A DNA stretch of 7,565 nt, from positions 1 to 7,565 of the forward strand of contig JAQVET010000032.1 of assembly GCA_028697615.1 (NCBI GenBank). The letters run 5' to 3'. The stretch is from Minisyncoccota bacterium (lineage in GTDB: Bacteria; Patescibacteriota; Minisyncoccia; Minisyncoccales; GCA-002788555). Of this stretch, positions 1 through 6,850 are shown one piece after another; within the stretch, counting starts at the first letter, position 1, and every line of letters starts with the position of its first letter. The notes under the pieces are model-generated. The model was not told where the DNA came from. It worked only from the letters and a program-made list of their open reading frames with translations, and searched no databases. The position numbers were made by a program, and so were the translations under genes.

Positions 1-47
1 TTATTTTCAATTAATTCTTTGATTTTTGGATTAGTTTTAATATTCAA
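1..47 (-). CDS. Possible start of a gene cut by the left edge
   Basis: An open frame runs from a TTG codon at 47 off the left edge and reads (M)NIKTNPKIKELIEN. The lysine- and isoleucine-rich start looks like the N-terminus of a soluble bacterial protein, and an in-frame stop lies two codons upstream. There is no clear Shine-Dalgarno sequence, and the start would be a TTG, so this may be chance. About fifteen codons are visible and the product cannot be named. Confidence 0.22.
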   Translation of the reverse strand, partial: MNIKTNPKIKELIEN

Positions 48-101
48 AATTTAAATTATTTTCGCGTTTAGTGTATTTATTCATCCTAATATAAATTGAA
101 T

Positions 102-194
102 TTATGGAAGTTCAACTCCGATAAAAACAACTCCGATAAAAAATCCGATAAAATTTTTAATTCCATTGGGATCATCATTTATAATTTGCGACAT
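102..194 (-). CDS. Candidate 30-residue single-pass membrane peptide
   Basis: A 30-codon ORF starts at an ATG 29 nt after the hsdR stop and ends in TAA. Residues 1-13 are polar and acidic (MSQIINDDPNGIK). Residues 15-27 are strongly hydrophobic, made of F, I, G and V with a GFFIG (GxxxG) spacing, and could span or enter a membrane. The hydrophobic part is encoded by an in-frame 15-bp repeat, giving FIGVV followed by FIGVE. No Shine-Dalgarno is visible, but that also holds for hsdS in this operon. It could be a small membrane protein or toxin co-transcribed with hsdR, or a chance ORF in AT-rich DNA. I do not recognise a family. Confidence 0.33.
   Translation of the reverse strand: MSQIINDDPNGIKNFIGFFIGVVFIGVELP
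113..153. repeat. 15-bp tandem repeat, two exact copies plus a partial third
   Basis: The plus strand carries caactccgataaaaa at 113-127 and again exactly at 128-142. A truncated unit, atccgataaaa, follows at 143-153. The period of 15 is a multiple of three, so the array adds five-residue blocks to the hydrophobic segment of the small ORF at 102-194 without breaking its frame. It looks like a recent slippage duplication. Confidence 0.8.
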
Positions 195-223
195 AAAATT
201 AATTTATTATAATTAAAGATTAC

Positions 224-3200
224 TTAAGATAAGACTGGCACATAATCTTTATATAGCCATAATGCTTGCTGATATACTACTTCAATAATTTGTTCTGCTT
301 CTGCCGGCTTAAAATCTCTACTCAATAATAGACGACGAACATCGTCTCTTATTCTTGCTTTTAAAATATCATTATTTGTCCAGTCAATACTAATATCTCG
401 TCTGATATTTTTTACTAATTCTTTAACCAAATCTTTCATCTTCTCATTCCCATTAATTTTTTGCTTGCTAGAAATAGCATCATAAAAGGCTAATTCTTCA
501 TCAGAGAGACCGGTTGATTTTCCTTCTGCCTCGGCTTTCTTTATCTCCCTAGCGATCCCTATTAAATTTTCAATTACTTTAGAGGCGCTAATTACTCTAT
601 TTTCATATTCTTCAATAGTTTTCTCTAACATTTCTGAAAAAGGTTGATAACGGATTTTATTTGTCTTACTCCTAAGTTTAATTTCGTCAGATAATAATTT
701 CTGTAGCATTTCTATAGTCAAATTACTATATTTCATTTTTCTGGCTTCTTCTAAAAAAGTTTCGTCCAAAATTGAAATATTTATCTTCTCTTTATTTTTA
801 AAATCCAAGATATTAATTATTCCTTCAGCAGCAATGCTTTTTGAAATCAACTCTTTAATAGTAGATTGTACTTCAAAATCTACTTCTAAAGTATTTCTAG
901 CCGGAGTATATTTTAGTAAAGCACTTCTTATTGCTTTGAAAAACTCTATTTCATCTTTAATTTCATATGCTTCTTCATGAGGCATAACAAAAGCATGAAG
1001 TTTAATAAGTGACAAAGATTCTTTCAAATATCTTTCTTTTTTTTGTTCATCCAAAGTACCATCTTTAGGGTCAGTAATAATAGTATTTATAGCCTGTTGG
1101 AATAACTTAGCTAATTCATCTCCTTCAAGTAATTTCCATTTAGTATAATCCACACTACTCAACATAGATTGCACTATATCGTATTTTTCCTTCATTTTAT
1201 TCACTATTTCCTCGAGAGACACCATTGTTTCCTTAACAACAGAAGGATCAAAAATACTCAAAGCCTTCCTTAGGTCATCTGCAATTCCGATGTAATCCAC
1301 TATTAAACCGCCGACTTTATCTTTAAAGATTCTATTCACTCTAGCAATTGCTTGAATTAAACTATGATTTTTTAAGGGTTTATCAAAATACATAGTTTGA
1401 AGTGGCGGAACATCAAAACCAGTAAGCCACATATCACAAACAATAACCATTTGTAGTGGATCATCAACTTTTTTAAATTGTCTCTCTATTTCACTTGGTC
1501 TTGTTTCTTTTTGTATTTCATCTTTAAACTCTTCGGGTTTTGAAATTACTACTGCTATTTTTGGTGCGTTTGGAATTTTTGAAATTAATTTGTACATTTC
1601 AACAGCCGTTTTTCGACTTATTGTCACCACCATTGCTTTTCCGCTTACTCCCCTATTGTTAAAATGATTTATTATATCTTCTGCTATTTTTTGTAATCTT
1701 TCTGGCGCACTCACTACCCCTTCTAACCTTGCAAATTTTCTCTTAAAAGATTCCTTTGTCTGAACATCCATTTCTTGTGTTAAATCATCGAATTCTTCAT
1801 CAATAAAATAATTGGTAAAATGAAGTGGCGCTAAATGACTTTCATAATAAATAGGCACCGTTGCCCCATCTTCAACTGACTGATTCATTGTATAAATATC
1901 AATATAATCTCCAAATACAAAACGAGTGTTTCTATTACTTAAACTAATTGGTGTTGCAGTGATTCCCATAAAAGAGGCATTAGGCAAAGCTTTTCTTGCG
2001 CGACTAGCCAATTCAGCATATTGTGTCCGATGAGCCTCATCAACAATAACAATAATATTTTTTCTTTCTGATAATGTGTTAAAATCTTCGGCAAATTTTT
2101 GAATAGTAGTAAAAATTAATTCCGCTCCGGCATTCTCTAATTTTTTTCTTAAATCTTCTATTGTTTCAGCTTGCTTAGCTAACTTATCATAGCCAGTCCT
2201 TAAAAATGTTTTATAAAATTGATTATCTAAATCATTTCTGTCAGTTAAAAAGACAAAAGTTGGTCCTTTTAATTCCGTCAATACTTTTGTTTTATTAACG
2301 TAAAAAACCATTGAAAGCGTTTTCCCGCTACCTTGAGTATGCCATAAAACGCCAATCTTTCCGTCGCCATTTGGTTTTAAGGCTTGTAAAGTTCTTGCCA
2401 CTGCTTTATTAACGCCAAAATATTGATGATAAAGACAAATCTTTTTGGTAAATTTAGAAGTATCTTTTTCACTATCCGCTTCAAAAACTATAAAATTTTC
2501 AATAATATCCAAAAACCGCGCTTTTTGAAAAATTCCTTTTACTAAGGTTTCAAGTTGCGATACACCGCTTAATTTTTCATCGCTCTCTTTAACCTCTTTC
2601 CAAGTTTTAAACCACTCCCAAGAAGAAGAAATCGTGCCATATTTTGCCTCTAAAAGATCGCTTACTGCTAAAATTTGATTGTATTTAAAAAGTTCTGAAA
2701 TATCTTTTTTATATTCCTGCAATTGTTGATATGCCGTTTGGATAGTTGCTTCTTCAATTTGAGGATTTTTTAGTTCAAAAACAGCAATAGGTATTCCATT
2801 AATAAAAACAACGACATCTGGTCTTCTTATTTTTTCTATTCCCTTAATTGTAAATTGATTAACAACTAAAAAGTCATTGTTTAAAGGATTTTGAAAATCA
2901 ATTACCTTTGCAAAAACTCCTTGCAATTCTTTGTTTCTATTTTCAACATCAATTCTCACACCTCCAACCAGCATCTCCCAAATTTCTTTATTTACAATCT
3001 CTAAATTAGGATTTTCTGTTTTCTTTAATTTATAAACAACCTCATCAATATCTTTTTCTGAAAGTTCGGGATTTAATCTTCTCAAAGCGCTTCTCAGGCG
3101 ATTTTCTAAAATTACATCTTTAAAATCGTCTTCAATGTTTCTCTCGAGTAAAACTCCGCCGATTGAAATATCGGGTCCAAATTTGTATTCATAACCAAGC

Positions 3201-3262
3201 TGTTTAAACCAATCAATAACTGGCTGCTCAGCTAAATTTTGTTCGTTAAGATTTTTAGACAT
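224..3262 (-). CDS. hsdR: Type I restriction enzyme subunit R (HsdR): endonuclease and translocase
   Basis: This is the motor and nuclease subunit of a type I restriction-modification complex. It binds the HsdM-HsdS methylase, pumps DNA using ATP and cuts at a distance when the target is unmethylated. The 1012 residues fit the family. The N-terminal HsdR_N nuclease domain has the PD-(D/E)xK pattern D149...E163-L-K165, followed by a QxxxY motif (Q180-Y184). The superfamily 2 motor has Walker A HTQGSGKT (308-315), motif II DEAH (408-411), motif III TATP (435-438), motif V around WLTGFDVP (612-619) and motif VI QAIARVNR (637-644). The C-terminal third, mostly helical, resembles the DUF3387-type HsdR tail and should contact the methylase core. 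All key residues are present, so the gene looks active. Its ATG lies 3 nt after the hsdS stop, with only a weak upstream purine run, so translation is probably coupled. Confidence 0.97.
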   Translation of the reverse strand: MSKNLNEQNLAEQPVIDWFKQLGYEYKFGPDISIGGVLLERNIEDDFKDVILENRLRSALRRLNPELSEKDIDEVVYKLKKTENPNLEIVNKEIWEMLVGGVRIDVENRNKELQGVFAKVIDFQNPLNNDFLVVNQFTIKGIEKIRRPDVVVFINGIPIAVFELKNPQIEEATIQTAYQQLQEYKKDISELFKYNQILAVSDLLEAKYGTISSSWEWFKTWKEVKESDEKLSGVSQLETLVKGIFQKARFLDIIENFIVFEADSEKDTSKFTKKICLYHQYFGVNKAVARTLQALKPNGDGKIGVLWHTQGSGKTLSMVFYVNKTKVLTELKGPTFVFLTDRNDLDNQFYKTFLRTGYDKLAKQAETIEDLRKKLENAGAELIFTTIQKFAEDFNTLSERKNIIVIVDEAHRTQYAELASRARKALPNASFMGITATPISLSNRNTRFVFGDYIDIYTMNQSVEDGATVPIYYESHLAPLHFTNYFIDEEFDDLTQEMDVQTKESFKRKFARLEGVVSAPERLQKIAEDIINHFNNRGVSGKAMVVTISRKTAVEMYKLISKIPNAPKIAVVISKPEEFKDEIQKETRPSEIERQFKKVDDPLQMVIVCDMWLTGFDVPPLQTMYFDKPLKNHSLIQAIARVNRIFKDKVGGLIVDYIGIADDLRKALSIFDPSVVKETMVSLEEIVNKMKEKYDIVQSMLSSVDYTKWKLLEGDELAKLFQQAINTIITDPKDGTLDEQKKERYLKESLSLIKLHAFVMPHEEAYEIKDEIEFFKAIRSALLKYTPARNTLEVDFEVQSTIKELISKSIAAEGIINILDFKNKEKINISILDETFLEEARKMKYSNLTIEMLQKLLSDEIKLRSKTNKIRYQPFSEMLEKTIEEYENRVISASKVIENLIGIAREIKKAEAEGKSTGLSDEELAFYDAISSKQKINGNEKMKDLVKELVKNIRRDISIDWTNNDILKARIRDDVRRLLLSRDFKPAEAEQIIEVVYQQALWLYKDYVPVLS

Positions 3263-3265
3263 ATT

Positions 3266-4501
3266 TCATACTCTTATTTCTCCGCTCATTAATTTTGGTA
3301 AAAGTAAATCGCGAAGTTCAGCTAATTTTTGGTTTTCGACTGCATTTTGTACAAGCCGATTATAAATTGGTTCTACTAAATCATTAAATTTATCTAGAGT
3401 TCTTTGTTTTGGTATTAAAATTTCAACTTCTCCTGTCTCAATGGGACTTAAATTAGGTTGAGCACTTCCTTTTGCCATATTTATCAATTGGTTCTGAAGC
3501 ATAGGTTGTCTAAACAGAAAATAGCAGAAAGCACGATTTTTTTCATCTATCGGTTTCAGTTTAGCCACTCGTTGATTCAATAAATATTCTCCTCCGTATA
3601 CAAAACAAACACGTCCAACATTTCCGGTAAGAGATAATAATATATCACCTTCCTTGATACGACATTCAGGACTCATATTTTTTGGTATATTTTCTTCGCT
3701 AATGAAAGAATCACAACTTGTAATAAAATGTCCATCTTGTACATTTTTTATAGTGACTACACCTAAAGCTTTTCTACTATATTTGATATATAACTTGCTT
3801 GAAAAAGCATGCCCAGAAATAATTTTTACAAAATCTCCTAATTTTTGACTTTTGATTTTTGATTTTTCACTTTTCACAAACCACTCCTTAAAAATCGCCT
3901 GTGCCATTTGCTCCAAGGTTTGATTGATTTTATTATTCAACTCAATCTTATCATCAAAAGCAGAAAGAATATTTGCAATCCGTTTTTGAACTTTTAATGG
4001 TGGTAAATCAATGTCTAAATTGAGGAAATGAGGTAGCTTAACACTTGGTTGCGAAGCACCAATCACTATTCCTTCAACTTGTTTGATAAATTTCTTTTGT
4101 CTAAAATAATTAAATAAAAATTCTGGTATAGTTTTATTTCTATCCGGTCTCAAAGCAACAACATTCTGTGCTATACAGTATCTTGAGCCAGTAGAGATAA
4201 GATTCCACTGGGCAATTGTACCTACCGTAGAAACTAAAATATCTCCTTCTTTCGGATGACCTGACCTAAACCAATTATTGTAGGTATTCTCCGAAACATA
4301 CTTTTGCTTTTGAATATTATTAATATCCGGATATTTTCTGTCTCTAGATAATGAAAACACTTCAATCATGGGATATCCCGAGTTAGATAAAGGAGGTGTT
4401 TTTCCTCTATTATCAATGACTTTTTCTAAAACTTCTCCCAACTTCACCTTCCGCCAAGTTTTGGGTATTTTTTGAGATTGTGGATAACTATTGCTTGACA
4501 T
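3266..4501 (-). CDS. hsdS: Type I restriction-modification specificity subunit (HsdS)
   Basis: HsdS chooses the split DNA target for both methylation by HsdM and restriction by HsdR. The 411 residues show the usual two-fold design. Target recognition domain 1 spans about 12-165, central conserved helices about 167-210 (LPPLKVQKRIANILSAFDDK), target recognition domain 2 about 220-365, and a second conserved helix pair ends in LLLPKLMSGEI. The halves repeat each other: EGDILVSTVG (85-94) matches EGDILLSLTG (284-293), and GASQPSV (148-154) matches GSAQPNL (345-351). The linker at 209-219 is encoded by a 7-bp tandem array. The ATG at 4501 is the only reasonable start before M45, as the first domain begins at residue 12. 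No Shine-Dalgarno precedes it, and a large RNA-like palindrome ends 26 nt upstream, so expression may depend on read-through or local structure. The target sequence cannot be read from the protein. Confidence 0.96.
   Translation of the reverse strand: MSSNSYPQSQKIPKTWRKVKLGEVLEKVIDNRGKTPPLSNSGYPMIEVFSLSRDRKYPDINNIQKQKYVSENTYNNWFRSGHPKEGDILVSTVGTIAQWNLISTGSRYCIAQNVVALRPDRNKTIPEFLFNYFRQKKFIKQVEGIVIGASQPSVKLPHFLNLDIDLPPLKVQKRIANILSAFDDKIELNNKINQTLEQMAQAIFKEWFVKSEKSKIKSQKLGDFVKIISGHAFSSKLYIKYSRKALGVVTIKNVQDGHFITSCDSFISEENIPKNMSPECRIKEGDILLSLTGNVGRVCFVYGGEYLLNQRVAKLKPIDEKNRAFCYFLFRQPMLQNQLINMAKGSAQPNLSPIETGEVEILIPKQRTLDKFNDLVEPIYNRLVQNAVENQKLAELRDLLLPKLMSGEIRV
3843..3877. repeat. Five 7-bp tandem units in the hsdS linker
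   Basis: On the plus strand the units are ttttgac, ttttgat, ttttgat, ttttcac and ttttcac (consensus ttttSAY), contiguous over 35 bp. They encode the lysine- and serine-rich linker VKSEKSKIKSQ (209-219), between the central conserved helices and target recognition domain 2. Seven is not a multiple of three. Gain or loss of one unit would break the frame, while three units would add or remove seven residues. The units are not all identical, which should slow slippage. Confidence 0.85.
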
Positions 4502-4527
4502 AATATTTTGTGCTATAGTGTAATCAG

Positions 4528-4682
4528 ATACCTAAACGGATTCGCTTGCGTGGAGCTGAAAGTCAGAAAATCGGCTCTACTGCGGGGCACAAGTAGGCTG
4601 GCTTTCGCCAGAATCCAAAGTGCTACGATGAGAGACACCGTCGTCTCTCCAGCTCCACACAAGCGAAAAGCTGTTTAGGTAT
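4528..4682 (-). repeat. 155-nt imperfect palindrome; probable structured RNA element
   Basis: Two arms pair over 28 bp. Plus-strand 4528-4537 (atacctaaac) pairs with 4673-4682, and 4541-4558 (ttcgcttgcgtggagctg) pairs with 4650-4667, separated by a 3/5-nt internal loop. The single arm difference is a G-U pair in minus-strand RNA but a C-A mismatch in plus-strand RNA, so the minus transcript is the likely functional one. Inside are a 7-bp hairpin (4630-4649) abutting the stem, a 4-bp helix (4570-4573 with 4626-4629) stacked next to it, a 5-bp hairpin (4577-4596), and a 5-bp hairpin with a GAAA tetraloop on the minus strand (4598-4611). The loop bases 4587-4590 can pair with 4620-4623 as a pseudoknot. 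G+C between the inner arms is 69 of 127, far above the surroundings. It lacks a terminal U-tract and a tRNA T-loop, and I match it to no named RNA family. Confidence 0.7.
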
Positions 4683-5068
4683 TTTTCTTTTGTCACTCTA
4701 TAGAATGTTACAACTTCTAAACATTGTTCGCCTTTCTCTAAAACACATAAACATTTCTCATTCTGAACAGTTTTAACAAAACAATAATCTCCTCTTTTTT
4801 CTTCTTTATTCCTGTATATTTTATCTGGATATTTTACTATTTTATGAATCTCATTGATGATAAGATCGTACTCAAATGCCGGACGCTTATCGTACGAATG
4901 TTTTAGTACCTTTGTGCTAATATAGACCTTATGGTAACCTTCTAAATTTACTTCTCTAGTAACCGTGTAAGTTAAATTACACAAAAAGACAGATATATTC
5001 TGAACTAATGCTCCTTCAGCAGTATTAATGATATATTTTTGATGCAATTCCGGCACAATTTTAATCAT
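4577..5068 (-). CDS. BECR/barnase-like (PBECR-type) putative nuclease inside the hsd operon
   Basis: This 163-residue protein lies between hsdM and hsdS, and its ATG overlaps the hsdM TGA (ATGA), so translation is probably coupled. Residues about 45-130 have the layout I associate with phage-type Barnase-EndoU-ColicinE5/D-RelE (PBECR) domains. A conserved basic/His segment (KVLKHSYDKRP, 53-63) is followed by a helix, then PDKIYRN (81-87), then strands in KRGDYCFVK (91-99), CLCVLEKG (106-113) and EVVTFYRV (118-125). H57, R62, R92, T121 and R124 are candidate active-site residues. That family contains RNases and toxins; the match is from memory of the pattern, not a search. No signal peptide or membrane segment is evident. 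From residue 130 the protein is encoded by the structured palindrome (WSWRDDG, then STLDSGESQP), so its tail may be a by-product of that element. The role is unproven: a guarded toxin or a mobile-element protein are the main options. Confidence 0.62.
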   Translation of the reverse strand: MIKIVPELHQKYIINTAEGALVQNISVFLCNLTYTVTREVNLEGYHKVYISTKVLKHSYDKRPAFEYDLIINEIHKIVKYPDKIYRNKEEKRGDYCFVKTVQNEKCLCVLEKGEQCLEVVTFYRVTKEKYLNSFSLVWSWRDDGVSHRSTLDSGESQPTCAPQ

Positions 5069-6843
5069 ATCTTCAACTTCTTCAAATTATCTTCAATTTC
5101 TTTTTCTAATTTGTGGTTTTCTTCAAAATACTGTTTTAATTCGTCTGTTAATTTTTGCATTTTCTCCTCAAAAGGAATTCCGTCATCTTCTTCTGGCGCT
5201 ATTCCTACATATCTTCCCGGGGTTAAAACATAGCCATTTTTTTTAATTTCTTCTAAAGTGGCTAATTTACAAAATCCAGAAATGTCTTCATATTTTTTAT
5301 AACCTTCTTCTTCTCGCCAACTTCTTACAGCATCAGTGATTTTTTGAATTTGTTCATCGGTTAAAGTATATTGCTTTCTTGAAATTGGGGTGTATATTTC
5401 TCGCGCGTCAATAAATAATATTTCCCCTGTTCTATTTCTAAACCTTCCATTCTTTTTATTCTTAGTAACAAACCAAAGAGAAACAGGTAAGGAAACATTG
5501 TAAAAAAGTTTTGGCGGACAGGAAATAATTATATCAACTAAATCATCTTCAATAATTTTTTTACGAATTTCTCCTTCTTTGCCTCCGACCGCCAAAGCGC
5601 CATTTGCCATAACAAAACCTGCCATACCATTTGGCGCTAAATGGTGAATAAAGTGCTGAATCCACATAAAGTTAGCATTGGAAGCAGGCGGTGTACCGTA
5701 TTTTAAACGGGGGTCTCCTTCTGCTAAACGTTGAGGGTTCCAATCAGCATTAAATGGAGGATTTGATAAAACAAAATCTGCTTTTAAATCTAAAAATTTA
5801 TCATCATAATAAGAATTTCCTTGCTCAATTTGCCCGATAATACCTCTAATAGCCAAATTCATTTGACATAAGCGCCAAGTATCTGAATTTAATTCTTGGC
5901 CATAAAATGATATTTTAGAAGGATCTTGTTTGTGCTTTCTTAAAAATTCACCTGATTGAACAAACATTCCCCCTGAACCACAAGCTGGATCAAAAATTCT
6001 TGCCCCTTCGTACGGCTCTAAAATTTCTACCAACAATTTAACAATTGGTTTTGGAGTGTAAAACTCTCCACCGCGTTTACCCTCAGCCGAAGCAAATTGG
6101 CCAATAAAATATTCGTAGATACGACCTAATGTATCTTTTTCTTTTTCTTCGTCGTAATTAAATTTAATGCCAGAAAAAATATTAATGAGCTCTGCCAAAA
6201 CATTGCTTTCTAATTGAGTATGGGCATAAATTTTCGGCAAAATTCCTTTTAATTTTGGATTTTCTTCCTCTATTGCTTCCATTGCTTCGTCTATATATTT
6301 ACCAATGTCTTTCTGAAGGGTTTTAGTTTTTAAAAATTCCCATCTAGCTTTTTCTGGAATATAAAAAATACCCGCCGATTGATACGGATCTTTTTGAGTT
6401 AAATAATAACTTCTCGAACTTTCATCGCGAATAAAAAACGCTTTTTGGGGATTTGAAATATCTTTTTCTAATTCACTTCTTCTTTGATAGAAAGAATCAG
6501 AAACATATTTAAGAAAAATCAAACCTAAAACTACATTTTTATACTCACCAACATTTATATTGCCTCGCAGTTTATCTGCCGCTTTCCACAATTCCTTTTC
6601 AAAATCTAAATCTTTACCGTTAGAAATTTTCAAGGATTTCATTTTTTCGGCTGCTTCGAAACGCGCTGAATCTATTCGTTTTTTTATCTCTTCCGGTAAA
6701 GACCCTATTTCATACAAAAAGCTTTTTCCTACTTCTTTGATACGAATATTGTCATAGCCTTTAAGCATCTTTTGAATGGCTTGACGACTCACTCCTAAAA
6801 TTCTTGCTAAATCTTTAGTAGAAATGTAGTTATTTTGTGTCAT
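5065..6843 (-). CDS. hsdM: Type I DNA N6-adenine methyltransferase (HsdM) with N-terminal helix-turn-helix extension
   Basis: HsdM methylates adenine in the HsdS target using S-adenosylmethionine and forms the core that HsdR joins. With the ATG at 6843 it has 592 residues, longer than the usual 480-530. Residues 1-60 form a winged-helix-like domain: a helix-turn-helix (ISTKDLARILGVSRQAIQKM) followed by YEIGSLPEEIKKRI, reminiscent of Mu-type repressor/transposase DNA-binding domains. The HsdM_N helical domain follows (about 80-245), then GEFYTP (259-264), SAM motif I DPACGSGG (285-292), catalytic motif IV NPPF (361-364) and a C-terminal coiled coil (about 555-590). I chose 6843 because a consensus promoter sits just upstream and would start the transcript on this ATG. 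An alternative ATG at 6951, preceded by a GAGG purine run, adds 36 residues but would put that promoter inside the gene. The catalytic motifs are intact. Confidence 0.95.
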   Translation of the reverse strand: MTQNNYISTKDLARILGVSRQAIQKMLKGYDNIRIKEVGKSFLYEIGSLPEEIKKRIDSARFEAAEKMKSLKISNGKDLDFEKELWKAADKLRGNINVGEYKNVVLGLIFLKYVSDSFYQRRSELEKDISNPQKAFFIRDESSRSYYLTQKDPYQSAGIFYIPEKARWEFLKTKTLQKDIGKYIDEAMEAIEEENPKLKGILPKIYAHTQLESNVLAELINIFSGIKFNYDEEKEKDTLGRIYEYFIGQFASAEGKRGGEFYTPKPIVKLLVEILEPYEGARIFDPACGSGGMFVQSGEFLRKHKQDPSKISFYGQELNSDTWRLCQMNLAIRGIIGQIEQGNSYYDDKFLDLKADFVLSNPPFNADWNPQRLAEGDPRLKYGTPPASNANFMWIQHFIHHLAPNGMAGFVMANGALAVGGKEGEIRKKIIEDDLVDIIISCPPKLFYNVSLPVSLWFVTKNKKNGRFRNRTGEILFIDAREIYTPISRKQYTLTDEQIQKITDAVRSWREEEGYKKYEDISGFCKLATLEEIKKNGYVLTPGRYVGIAPEEDDGIPFEEKMQKLTDELKQYFEENHKLEKEIEDNLKKLKI

Positions 6844-6850
6844 ATAATCA

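Larger units (their letters stand above)
4528..5068 (-). mobile_element. Possible inserted unit: nuclease-like ORF plus terminal palindrome
   Basis: hsdM and hsdS normally adjoin. Here they are separated by an ORF and a G+C-rich palindrome that together look like one unit, because the ORF's last 34 codons lie inside the palindrome. HsdM retains a normal-looking C-terminus, so an insertion would have landed at its stop codon. I see no transposase, no target-site duplication and no terminal inverted repeats for the whole unit. The boundaries are therefore those of the parts, and mobility is inference. Confidence 0.28.

Noticed and set aside
206..211. TATAAT on the minus strand as a promoter for the 30-codon ORF
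   Set aside because: The -10 matches but no -35-like hexamer lies at a suitable distance, and such matches are common in AT-rich DNA.
3654..3848. Plus-strand 64-codon ORF inside hsdS
   Set aside because: It is antisense to a well-supported HsdS frame, has an F/L/I-rich composition typical of reversed AT-rich coding DNA, and shows no family features.
4559..4649. tRNA-like gene inside the palindrome (a CTTTGGA stretch resembles a Gln anticodon loop)
   Set aside because: There is no T-loop consensus, no D-arm of the right size and no cloverleaf spacing; the hairpins found are arranged differently.
4528..4682. Palindrome as a simple Rho-independent terminator
   Set aside because: Neither strand has a U-tract directly after the stem as a terminator requires, the enclosed 91 nt are structured, and hsdS and hsdR lie downstream on the same strand.
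4528..4682. Retron msr-msd or a diversity-generating element
   Set aside because: The long closing stem is suggestive, but there is no reverse transcriptase gene or template/variable repeat pair in the window.
5039..5233. Plus-strand 64-codon ORF over the hsdM 3' end
   Set aside because: It is rich in Ser and Phe because it is antisense to Glu/Lys codons of the HsdM coiled coil; a shadow frame.
6560..6757. Plus-strand 65-codon ORF in hsdM
   Set aside because: Antisense shadow of the HsdM N-terminal region with no recognisable motif.
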